A stretch of DNA of 64,000 bases from NCBI RefSeq assembly GCF_027980145.1, contig NZ_JAMZNK010000026.1, positions 1 through 64,000 on the forward strand, in the 5' to 3' direction. The first letter of the stretch is position 1. The number at the start of each line of letters is the position of its first letter. The DNA is from Flavobacterium azizsancarii (GTDB lineage Bacteria > Bacteroidota > Bacteroidia > Flavobacteriales > Flavobacteriaceae). The translations under genes and the position numbers were made by a program. The notes beneath the pieces were generated by a model. The model was not told the origin of the DNA. It worked only from the letters and a program-made list of their open reading frames with translations, and ran no database searches. Below, piece by piece: positions 8,181 through 15,258 of the stretch.

Positions 8181-8591
8181 TTAACTCATTTCCGGGATCT
8201 CACTTTCATTCATATAGAAAACTTCCCAATGGTGTCCGTCTAAATCCAGAAAAGTTCGATGATACATCCAGCCATAATCTTGTGTTTTCATATATTCTGA
8301 TCCGCCGGCTTTAATGACTTTCTCCATCATTTCATCGACTTTGTCACGTGCTTCGAGTGAAACTGAGATAATAACTTCACTTGTTGTAGCTGTGTTACAA
8401 ATTTGTTTATTGGTAAAAGTTTGATAAAACTCTTCGGTTAAAAGCATTGCATTTATATTTTTACCAATAACCAAACAGGTTCCTTTTTCATTTGTGAATT
8501 TTGGATTGAATGAGAAACCCAGTTGAGTGAAGAATGCAATTGACTTATTTAAATCTTTTACAGCAAGATTCAAGAAAATTTTTGTTTCCAT
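8181..8591 (-). CDS. VOC family (glyoxalase / bleomycin-resistance-like) protein
   Basis: A 136-residue VOC protein paralogous to 6735-7142, with the same LNLAVKDLNKSIAFFTQLGF opening pattern and a GWMYHRTFLDLDGHHWEVFYM ending (D, G, H, W, V conserved). It is the promoter-proximal gene of the minus-strand run VOC-SRPBCC-SRPBCC-VOC-VOC and is divergent from the GlxA-type regulator at 8735. The substrate is unknown. The 143-bp divergent region is the likely regulatory point for both directions. Confidence 0.85.
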   Translation of the reverse strand: METKIFLNLAVKDLNKSIAFFTQLGFSFNPKFTNEKGTCLVIGKNINAMLLTEEFYQTFTNKQICNTATTSEVIISVSLEARDKVDEMMEKVIKAGGSEYMKTQDYGWMYHRTFLDLDGHHWEVFYMNESEIPEMS

Positions 8592-8693
8592 TTTTATATA
8601 AATTTACAAATTATTTAAAGCAAATTTAAAATATTACAGCAAGCTTAATGATACATTAGAAGTCATCTTTAGGGTCATTTAAGACAAAATAAT

Positions 8694-8718
8694 TACTTTT
8701 GTGTACAACGTAACTTTG
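8694..8718 (+). promoter_or_regulatory. Two candidate -7 boxes for the GlxA-type regulator gene
   Basis: TACTTTTG (8694-8701) and TAACTTTG (8711-8718) both match TAnnTTTG on the plus strand, 33 and 16 bp before the ATG. No convincing -33 TTG is found at the right spacing for either, so which one is used is open. Confidence 0.4.
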
Positions 8719-8734
8719 CAAAAACCACAAAATC

Positions 8735-9700
8735 ATGAGTAAGAAAGTAGGTTTAATTGTACCTCACGACTATAAATTATTGAGTATCGCAGCAATTTTA
8801 GAAGTTTTCGAAACTGCCAATAAGCTTTCTAAAGGTGACAAAAAATCTTTTGAAATTATGTTATTTCAATCTTCGGAACAAATTAATGAAAAGCTTTTGT
8901 TTGGATATGAAGTAAATTCGATTGAAACTTCAGATGAAATGCTGGACTTAATTTTAATCCCTGCTTTTACCACTGATAATATGAATGAAATGATTGCTAA
9001 AAACAGGCTTTTCATTCCGTGGTTAAAAAAACAGCACCAATCCGGTGCCGAATTAGCAAGCTTTTGTACCGGTGCGTTTTTGTTTGCTGCTTCAGGATTA
9101 TTAAACGAAAAATTAGCCACAACACATGTAGATGCCTGTAGTGCTTTTACAAAAGCATTCCCGTTAGTCAAATTAAAACCTGAAGAAACTTTAACGGCTG
9201 ACGGTAGTTTATATACCAGCGGTGGCTCTACCTCAACATTTCATTTATTGATTTTACTGGTTCAGAAATATTGCGGAAACGAGATTGCTGTTCAGATTGC
9301 CAAAATTTTCTCAATAGATTTAAACCGATACAAACAGAGTTATTTCAGCACATTCAGACCCAATCATTTGCATAATGATACGCTGGTTGCCATGTTACAG
9401 CAAAAAATAGAAAATCAATATAGTACGATCGAAAAACTGGAAGAAATCACAAAAGATATCCCAACGAGTGCCAGAAATATGACACGAAGATTTAAACAAG
9501 TAACGGGAATTCCGCCAATTGAATATTTGCAGAATATTAGGGTTGAAAGTTCTAAAAAATACCTGGAACAAACCCAACTTTCAATTTCTGAGATCATTGA
9601 GAAAACGGGGTACAATGATCCAAAAGCATTTAGAAAAGTATTTTTTAAAATGGTGGGAATGAAACCTATTGAATATAGAGAAAAATTCAGGGTACAATAA
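8735..9700 (+). CDS. GlxA family transcriptional regulator (DJ-1/PfpI domain plus AraC HTH)
   Basis: A 321-residue two-domain regulator. Residues 1 to about 175 form a DJ-1/PfpI-like (class I glutamine-amidotransferase-like) domain with the nucleophile-elbow segment ASFCTGAFLFAASGLL near residue 110. Its Cys is in the usual position, but such domains in this family normally sense a ligand rather than catalyse. Residues about 215-321 carry two AraC-type helix-turn-helix units (SARNMTRRFKQVTG...PIEYLQNIRVE and SISEIIEKTGYNDPKAFRKVF). It is divergent from the VOC/SRPBCC genes, which are its most likely targets by position. The inducer is unknown. Confidence 0.9.
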   Translation: MSKKVGLIVPHDYKLLSIAAILEVFETANKLSKGDKKSFEIMLFQSSEQINEKLLFGYEVNSIETSDEMLDLILIPAFTTDNMNEMIAKNRLFIPWLKKQHQSGAELASFCTGAFLFAASGLLNEKLATTHVDACSAFTKAFPLVKLKPEETLTADGSLYTSGGSTSTFHLLILLVQKYCGNEIAVQIAKIFSIDLNRYKQSYFSTFRPNHLHNDTLVAMLQQKIENQYSTIEKLEEITKDIPTSARNMTRRFKQVTGIPPIEYLQNIRVESSKKYLEQTQLSISEIIEKTGYNDPKAFRKVFFKMVGMKPIEYREKFRVQ

Positions 9701-9762
9701 TTTTTTTGAGGAGCAGAAAAAAATCATTTTCAAAACACCAGTTGTCCTGCTCTCCACTATAT

Positions 9763-9789
9763 CTTTTGCTGTGAACCACACAGCAAAAG
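9763..9789. repeat. Perfect 11-bp inverted repeat
   Basis: CTTTTGCTGTG (9763-9773) pairs perfectly with CACAGCAAAAG (9779-9789) over a 5-nt loop. It lies 62 bp after the regulator gene and has no T-run, so it could be a weak terminator or an RNA-stabilising stem between two convergent genes. Confidence 0.6.
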
Positions 9790-9864
9790 GATGCCGTTTC
9801 GATCAGGGCTATACGAGAAATTTCATTTTCATAAAAAGTTCAGGTAGAAAAGCTGAAACTACGT

Positions 9865-10530
9865 TTAAGACTTAATAATCCACATTAAAACTTTTTTATT
9901 TTCCTGCAAAAGCTTATCAATTTCTTTCATACTTTCATTAGAAACTGCAGGACAGCCCCAACCTTCCGGAGTTCCTTTAGGATAGACTTCATCATTTGAA
10001 ATGGCTTCCCAGGAATGCAATACTATTGCACGGCTTCTGGCCTTTGAGTTTGTTTTTTCTTTTCCCTGCAAAACATAATTTACTTTTATCCCCCACTGAC
10101 TTACGCCACGGTCCAAAACAACAAATTTACCTATCGAAGAACAATGAGAATCAAATTCATTACTTATTGACGCATTCTCTTTCGACATTGTTGCGCCCCA
10201 TTTATTATCGCCACAACCATGACTGACTATATACGATTTGAGAATTTTATTCTCATTAAAGTCATAAACAAAAAATCTTTTTAATCCGGAATGCATTCCT
10301 AAATCAATCAGGAAAAATTTATCCTGATTTAGGTTGTTGCGTTTACAATAGAGTTGTGCTTCATTATAATATATGCTGTAATCAATATCTTTAATCTCAC
10401 TGCGAGGTTTTTCCCTGGCTATTTTTTCTGCCGTTTTTTCTACGTTAAAAACATTTACCTCCTGAACATCTTTCTTTTTATTACACGATAGTAATAGTGC
10501 CAAACTTATTACTGGTATTATTTTTTTCAT
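9865..10530 (-). CDS. L,D-transpeptidase-like lipoprotein (YkuD_2 family)
   Basis: A 221-residue predicted lipoprotein. The N-terminus MKKIIPVISLALLLSCNKKK carries a lipobox with Cys at residue 16. The rest matches the murein L,D-transpeptidase catalytic domain family. Seen: FDSHCSSIGKFVV, then the candidate catalytic histidine in IVLHSWE and the candidate catalytic cysteine in EGWGCPAVS near the C-terminus. By family it would act on peptidoglycan or tether proteins to it in the periplasm, but members of this sub-family are little studied. It is convergent with the AraC-type regulator and is followed on the other side by the miniature element and the clpX remnant. Confidence 0.82.
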   Translation of the reverse strand: MKKIIPVISLALLLSCNKKKDVQEVNVFNVEKTAEKIAREKPRSEIKDIDYSIYYNEAQLYCKRNNLNQDKFFLIDLGMHSGLKRFFVYDFNENKILKSYIVSHGCGDNKWGATMSKENASISNEFDSHCSSIGKFVVLDRGVSQWGIKVNYVLQGKEKTNSKARSRAIVLHSWEAISNDEVYPKGTPEGWGCPAVSNESMKEIDKLLQENKKVLMWIIKS

Positions 10531-10572
10531 GCTGACAATTTACATAAAAATATAGAAATGAAAATGGCATAA

Positions 10573-10798
10573 AAAAACCTGCTCAAATAAATGGAGGGCA
10601 CTGAAAAAGTAACCGTTTATCAAAAGAGGCTGTTTTCAAATATGAAAACAGCTTCTTTTTCTTTGATATCCTCGGATAGGTGACGGAGAACACTTTCGTA
10701 CAGACGATTCTCAGAGCCTCTATTTTACTTATAAAATTACCTTTTTAACTTTAAAGGACTTTTTCAGTGCCCTCAATAAATGAACAGGCCTTTTTTAT
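10573..10798 (-). terminator. Ancestral clpX-type terminator interrupted by the miniature element
   Basis: If the element and one target copy are removed, the flanks join as CCTGCTC-AAATAAAT-GAACAGG with A- and T-runs outside and TATAAAA following. This matches the layout of the terminator after the intact clpX (12857-12890), including the trailing TATAAAA. The insertion separates the stem arms by about 190 bp and probably weakens termination. Confidence 0.5.
10594..10774. mobile_element. 181-bp non-autonomous (MITE-like) element
   Basis: Perfect 17-bp terminal inverted repeats: GAGGGCACTGAAAAAGT (10594-10610) and its exact complement (10758-10774). They are bounded by a perfect 8-bp direct repeat AATAAATG (10586-10593 and 10775-10782), the expected target-site duplication. 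There is no coding capacity. Inside is a hairpin GAGGCTGTTTTC / GAAAACAGCTTC (10626-10655) with a T-rich tail, in the same place as the hairpin of the insertion-sequence end at 41-66. The shared 17-bp terminus implies mobilisation by the transposase of that insertion sequence. The IS family is not identified. Confidence 0.85.
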
Positions 10799-10841
10799 AA
10801 AATTCGACAAAGTTTGAACTTTGATAAAGTCCTTTCAAGAT

Positions 10842-11060
10842 TTAAGAAGCAATTTCCATGCGCTTCAATAAATTTTTATTCAAAGTATGTTTTGCATAAT
10901 CCTGATCGATTGTCAAAACTTTATCGTCTGAACTTGGTAATTCGTACATAGCATCTGTTAGGATAGCTTCGCATAAAGAACGTAATCCACGAGCTCCTAA
11001 TTTGTATTCTAAAGCTTTATCTACAATAAAGTCAAGGACTTCATACGTAATGGTGAATTT
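10842..11060 (-). pseudogene. clpX: Duplicated 3' end of clpX (truncated copy)
   Basis: Read on the minus strand this encodes the last 64 residues of ClpX, from LDFIVDKALEYK to KRMEIAS, plus a stop codon. All 64 amino acids agree with the intact ClpX at 12915-14147. Eight codons differ synonymously and the stop is TAA instead of TAG. In the next eight codons upstream (11037-11060) four amino acids differ, so homology ends sharply near 11037. There is no AAA core and no start. The pattern (no amino-acid change, many silent changes) suggests that one of the two tails came from a related functional clpX rather than from a local duplicate left to decay. Confidence 0.9.
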
Positions 11061-11161
11061 ACTTGATTATCAAAACAGTTTTCAGCTATCTTTTTTTTGT
11101 ATAGCAGACACATAGAATTATAACAGTTCTTACTGTCTGTAGGCAGGTCATTTTCTTATAC

Positions 11162-12766
11162 TTAATCTAAATTCACTTTGACAATTACATCACCTGAACT
11201 ATTATTTGTTTGGTTAATTTCAAACACAATTTCATTTTCAGAGATCTTAAAAAGGCGATGTCTTTGTAACATATATTTTTTAATGTCATAATTTTTAAAG
11301 TCCTTATTATTAAATATTTCTCCTCCATTTACACTACCATCTGAATCCGAAATTTTCACAACACTCATATATTCATCATGACCACCAAATGCAGCATCGG
11401 GATTTTTATCTAAAGGCAAATTGATGTTATGAATATCGTCTACAAAAATAAAATAGTAATTATTATTTGAATTTACATACCAAGAAGATTTTACATCTAC
11501 TTCTTTTTTAGGAATTTTATTCAACCAGACAACATTCCCATTAGTTTTTACTTTGGAAACTATTAGATCCATATAAAAATCAATATCACGCCCATTTGGA
11601 GGTGCATAAGTGTATTTTTGCTCACCAATAAAAACAAAATCCCCATTTTCGCATATATATACATTTTTTAAGAACACTTTGTATAACCCATTACTTTCTC
11701 CCTTTGTGTGGGGCTTATCAATATTTTTTTGCTCCTTTTCACTACGATATTTTTTTAAGACATCTAAAGTAAATTCACTGAAAACCTTATCATAGATTTT
11801 TCCCTCAGGAGAAATCTTAAAGCCAACATATCCATCCGTATCCATCACATCAGAAGATCCATCACTGTATGTGCCTCCACAAACCATAAGATTTTTTGGA
11901 GTTACAAACAGGCTTAAATTATTGATTACATTCTCGTTATCTTCAATTTTTACAGCATTTATTGTTTTACCTTCAAACTTTATACTACAAATTTCATAAT
12001 GAAAATTTGCAACAAGATCTTTCTTATTCTTTTTATCATTACGGCTATCATCGTGAAATACTTTTGCTACCCAATAAAAATCACCATTATTATCTAATCT
12101 AAAATTACTGCAATTAACTTTATTTTCATTATAAGGTAGTGCAATTTCACTTGCGGAAATTTGATTTAAATTTTCATCAAATACTTTTACACCAATAATC
12201 TGACTAGACTTTTTATTCTCAGGATTTTTTATATAATTAACTGCAATACTTTTTTCATTGCTAGATTCTGTTAAGTTAAAATATAAAAAATCGCTATTAT
12301 AACCTGACACTTTACCATCTACTTGCAACAATAACTTAGGTGCGCCAACGAATTCACATTTATCAAAATCAATTTCCGCACTAAAAACTTGTTCTTTTTT
12401 GGCATCTCCATCCCAAGAAGAATAAAAAACAAAATACCTATTATTAAGTTTTATACAGTTCACAAGAAAGTAATTTTTAGCAAAAAACTTTTCAAATCTG
12501 TTTTCTTTTATCACTGTCAGTTTTTCAGAATCAATTTTCTTGACCATAATCACTCCATCATAAAAGTTACATGATAAAATTTCCTTCCCATTTGAAAAAG
12601 CAAAACTACTTCCTCCTAATGAATTATATAAAGCACCTGAATTTTTACCTGACTTAAAAGGTTCACTTATTTTTTTTGTATATTTTTTCGGGGTGTTGTC
12701 TTGAGCAAAAGCTGTTAGACAAGTTAAACAGATACTTAGAAAGTATAATTTTATTTTGAATTTCAT
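11162..12766 (-). CDS. Secreted protein of unknown function, inserted next to clpX
   Basis: A 534-residue protein that I do not recognise. The N-terminus MKFKIKLYFLSICLTCLTAFAQ is a clear Sec signal peptide with a likely cut after AFA. The mature part is rich in Asn, Lys, Asp, Phe and Tyr and has recurring strand-turn segments such as NGDFYWVAKVF, NGDFVFIGEQKY, NNYYFIFVDD and GNVVWLNKIP, spaced as in a beta-propeller or multi-strand beta protein. No catalytic motif and no C-terminal type IX sorting domain are evident. It has no operon partner. It lies between the intact clpX and the duplicated clpX tail, so it was probably brought in as cargo. Its codons look more AT-rich than those of its neighbours. 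Confidence 0.6.
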   Translation of the reverse strand: MKFKIKLYFLSICLTCLTAFAQDNTPKKYTKKISEPFKSGKNSGALYNSLGGSSFAFSNGKEILSCNFYDGVIMVKKIDSEKLTVIKENRFEKFFAKNYFLVNCIKLNNRYFVFYSSWDGDAKKEQVFSAEIDFDKCEFVGAPKLLLQVDGKVSGYNSDFLYFNLTESSNEKSIAVNYIKNPENKKSSQIIGVKVFDENLNQISASEIALPYNENKVNCSNFRLDNNGDFYWVAKVFHDDSRNDKKNKKDLVANFHYEICSIKFEGKTINAVKIEDNENVINNLSLFVTPKNLMVCGGTYSDGSSDVMDTDGYVGFKISPEGKIYDKVFSEFTLDVLKKYRSEKEQKNIDKPHTKGESNGLYKVFLKNVYICENGDFVFIGEQKYTYAPPNGRDIDFYMDLIVSKVKTNGNVVWLNKIPKKEVDVKSSWYVNSNNNYYFIFVDDIHNINLPLDKNPDAAFGGHDEYMSVVKISDSDGSVNGGEIFNNKDFKNYDIKKYMLQRHRLFKISENEIVFEINQTNNSSGDVIVKVNLD

Positions 12767-12856
12767 TTTGATTTAGGTTATTATTAGTGGTTAAAGTTTA
12801 TTGTTGAATTTTGACGTAAATTAACTGGAAATTTCTTAAATATTTACTTATAGAAC

Positions 12857-12890
12857 AAAAAAAATCTGCTCCTTTGACAGAGCAGATTTT
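12857..12890 (-). terminator. clpX terminator
   Basis: AAAATCTGCTC (12861-12871) pairs with GAGCAGATTTT (12880-12890), and on the minus strand the stem runs into eight T (12864-12857). It lies 25 bp beyond the clpX stop. Confidence 0.85.
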
Positions 12891-12914
12891 ATAAAATATC
12901 TTTTTACTGATAAT

Positions 12915-14147
12915 CTAAGAAGCAATTTCCATTCGCTTCAATAAATTTTTATTCAAAGTATGTTTTGCATAATCCTGATCGATTGTCAAAACTTTATCAT
13001 CTGAACTTGGTAATTCATACATCGCATCTGTTAGGATTGCTTCGCATAACGAACGTAATCCACGAGCTCCTAATTTGTATTCTAAAGCTTTATCTACAAT
13101 AAAATCCAATGCTTCGTCAGTAATATTAAATTCAACATCATCCATTAAGAATAATTTTTGATATTGTTTGATTAAAGCATTTTTAGGTTGTGTCAAAATT
13201 GCACGCAAAGTTTCTCTGTCAAGAGGATCCATATGTGTCAAAACTGGTAAACGACCGATAATTTCAGGAATCAAACCAAAGTCTTTGATATCTTTTGGAA
13301 TGATATATTGCAATAAATTGTCTTTATCGATATTATCTACATTTTTCGAAGTTGAATATCCAACTGCCTGACGGTTCAAACGTTTAGAAATAATACGTTC
13401 TACACCATCAAAAGCACCACCTGCAATAAACAGGATATTTTGGGTATTTACCTCAACAAATTTCTGGTCCGGATGTTTACGTCCTCCTTTTGGCGGCACA
13501 TTTACAACTGTTCCTTCTAATAATTTCAATAATGCTTGTTGTACACCTTCACCAGAAACGTCACGTGTTATGGATGGATTATCGCTCTTACGGGCAATTT
13601 TATCAATTTCATCAATAAATACGATTCCTCTTTCGGCTTTGGTTACATCATAATCTGCAGCTTGTAGTAAACGTGTCAAAATACTTTCGACATCTTCACC
13701 CACATAACCTGCTTCTGTAAGTACGGTTGCATCAACGATAGCCAAAGGAACGTCTAACATTTTTGCGATAGTTTTTGCTACCAATGTTTTTCCGGTTCCG
13801 GTTTGACCTACCATAATGATGTTACTTTTTTCAATCTCTACTTCGTCGTCTAATTGCTGTTGCATTAAACGCTTGTAGTGATTGTAAACCGCAACTGACA
13901 TTACTTTTTTAGTCTGATCCTGACCAATAACATATTGATCTAAGAAAGCTCTGATTTCTTTTGGTTTCTTTAAAATTAAGTCGCCAACAAGTTTAGCACT
14001 TCCACTTGATTTTAATTCTTCTAATACAATTCCGTGTGCTTGTTCAATACACTTATCACAGATGTGTGCATTAATACCTGCAATCAATAAATTGGTTTCT
14101 GGCTTTTTTCTTCCACAAAACGAACATTCTAATACTACTTTAGCCAT
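12915..14147 (-). CDS. clpX: ATP-dependent Clp protease ATP-binding subunit ClpX
   Basis: A 410-residue AAA+ unfoldase that feeds substrates to ClpP. Seen in order: a zinc-binding domain with Cys8, Cys11, Cys30 and Cys33; Walker A GQTGTGKT at 114-121; the pore loop GYVG at 147-150; Walker B VFIDEID at 176-182; RDVSGEGVQQALLKLLEG after it; and the C-terminal domain with GARGLRSLCE containing the sensor-2 arginine. The length is normal. It lies 188 bp after clpP on the same strand in the conserved order tig-clpP-clpX. The gap holds an inverted repeat that might act as a partial terminator or mRNA-processing site. Its last 65 codons have a second copy at 10842-11060. Confidence 0.97.
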   Translation of the reverse strand: MAKVVLECSFCGRKKPETNLLIAGINAHICDKCIEQAHGIVLEELKSSGSAKLVGDLILKKPKEIRAFLDQYVIGQDQTKKVMSVAVYNHYKRLMQQQLDDEVEIEKSNIIMVGQTGTGKTLVAKTIAKMLDVPLAIVDATVLTEAGYVGEDVESILTRLLQAADYDVTKAERGIVFIDEIDKIARKSDNPSITRDVSGEGVQQALLKLLEGTVVNVPPKGGRKHPDQKFVEVNTQNILFIAGGAFDGVERIISKRLNRQAVGYSTSKNVDNIDKDNLLQYIIPKDIKDFGLIPEIIGRLPVLTHMDPLDRETLRAILTQPKNALIKQYQKLFLMDDVEFNITDEALDFIVDKALEYKLGARGLRSLCEAILTDAMYELPSSDDKVLTIDQDYAKHTLNKNLLKRMEIAS

Positions 14148-14261
14148 TCTTCTTTAGTTACATAAGTCGCAAAGTTACTAAGTTTCTGATATTTACCAAT
14201 AAATCCTCAAAAACTTAGCAACCTATTAACTTTTTATTTTTGTTTCAAGTTTAAAAAAATG

Positions 14262-14320
14262 GTTTCAAGTTTCAGGTTTCAAGTTAACAACAGTAAACTT
14301 GAAACCTGAAACTTTGAAAC
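14262..14320. repeat. Inverted repeat between clpP and clpX
   Basis: GTTTCAAGTTTCAGGTTTCAAGTT (14262-14285) faces its complement at 14296-14320, with one extra base in the right arm. The same TTTCAGGTTTCAAGTTT unit forms another inverted repeat at 15114-15175, so clpP is bracketed by two copies. A long hairpin in the clpP-clpX transcript is likely. Confidence 0.8.
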
Positions 14321-14335
14321 AAAATAAACCTTTTT

Positions 14336-15010
14336 TTAGCTTCTTCTCAATACTTCGTCGATCATTCCGTATTCTTTTGCTTCGTCAGCTTTCATCCAGT
14401 AATCACGCTCACTGTCTTTGTGCACTTTGTCAAAAGATTGTCCTGAATGCTGAGAAATGATGTTGTATAATTCATCTTTTAATTTCAACATTTCACGCAA
14501 GTTGATTTCCATATCTGTTGCAACACCTTGTGCTCCTCCTGATGGTTGGTGAATCATAACTCTTGAATGTGGCAAAGCCGAACGTTTTCCTGCTGCTCCT
14601 GCACATAATAATACAGCTCCCATTGAGGCTGCCATACCTGTACAAATTGTCGCTACGTCTGGTTTGATGTATTGCATGGTATCATAAATTCCTAATCCTG
14701 CGTAAACGCTTCCTCCAGGTGAATTTAGATAAATTTGAATGTCTTTTGAAGCATCAGCACTTTCTAAGAATAATAACTGCGCCTGAACGATATTAGCGAT
14801 TTGATCATCGATACCTGTTCCTAAAAAGATAATTCTGTCCATCATTAATCTAGAAAAAACGTCTAATTGAGAAATATTCAACTGGCGTTCTTCAATAATA
14901 TATGGAGTCATATTTGTTGGATTCATTGCTGCTACGATTTTGTCGTAGTACATTGCATTTACTCCTTGGTGCTTTGTAGCAAATTTTTTGAATTCTTTAC
15001 CGTAGTTCAT
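14336..15010 (-). CDS. clpP: ATP-dependent Clp protease proteolytic subunit ClpP
   Basis: A 224-residue serine protease that forms the double-heptamer chamber of ClpXP. Seen: catalytic Ser129 in TGMAASMGAVLL and catalytic His154 in VMIHQPSGGAQG. The region IYLNSPGGSVYAGLGIYDTM gives the oxyanion-hole GG motif (key residues N, S, P, G, G, S). The first about 35 residues form a propeptide-like extension before MTPYIIEE, which is usually removed by self-cleavage. It lies between tig (249 bp upstream) and clpX (188 bp downstream). Both gaps carry the same inverted-repeat family. Confidence 0.96.
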   Translation of the reverse strand: MNYGKEFKKFATKHQGVNAMYYDKIVAAMNPTNMTPYIIEERQLNISQLDVFSRLMMDRIIFLGTGIDDQIANIVQAQLLFLESADASKDIQIYLNSPGGSVYAGLGIYDTMQYIKPDVATICTGMAASMGAVLLCAGAAGKRSALPHSRVMIHQPSGGAQGVATDMEINLREMLKLKDELYNIISQHSGQSFDKVHKDSERDYWMKADEAKEYGMIDEVLRRS

Positions 15011-15113
15011 ATTTAAGTGTTCTAAGTTTTACGTAATATCTGTTTATACTCTTCATCAAAGGTTGTACCTCTTTCTAAAGGATGTCAATTTGTCTTATTT
15101 TTTGTTTTAAAAA

Positions 15114-15175
15114 TTTCAGGTTTCAAGTTTAAGGTTGCTCCACGTGCGTTTCAAATAAAAACTTGAAACCTGAAA
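15114..15175. repeat. Inverted repeat between tig and clpP
   Basis: TTTCAGGTTTCAAGTTT (15114-15130) and AAACTTGAAACCTGAAA (15159-15175) are perfect complements. It belongs to the same repeat family as 14262-14320. A further half-unit AAACTTGAAAC follows at about 15188-15198. Confidence 0.8.
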
Positions 15176-15197
15176 CAAAAAGTAAAAAACTTGAAAC

Positions 15198-15236
15198 AAA
15201 AAAATGAGCGCCAGGAAAAAAATCTCCTGACGCTCA
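15198..15236 (-). terminator. Terminator after tig
   Basis: TGAGCGCCAGGA (15205-15216) pairs with TCCTGACGCTCA (15225-15236) with a single G-U. On the minus strand seven T follow (15204-15198). Strong, so clpP probably has its own promoter. Confidence 0.87.
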
Positions 15237-15258
15237 AATATACTTATTTTTTTAGAAA

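Larger units (their letters stand above)
10531..11161. other. Gene-free stretch with a miniature element and clpX remnant
   Basis: This 631-bp gap contains a 181-bp miniature transposable element (10594-10774) with its target duplication, a palindrome CAAAGTT-TG-AACTTTG (10808-10823), and a second copy of the clpX 3' end (10842-11060). In 11061-11161 I see nothing recognisable. Confidence 0.8.

Noticed and set aside
9669..9875. 68-codon plus-strand frame after the AraC-type regulator
   Set aside because: It begins inside the regulator gene in another frame, spans a perfect hairpin and ends inside the L,D-transpeptidase gene; the protein looks random.
12915..15010. Frameshift in clpX or clpP caused by the nearby rearrangement
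   Set aside because: Both frames are open over the full family length with all catalytic residues, so the core genes are intact.
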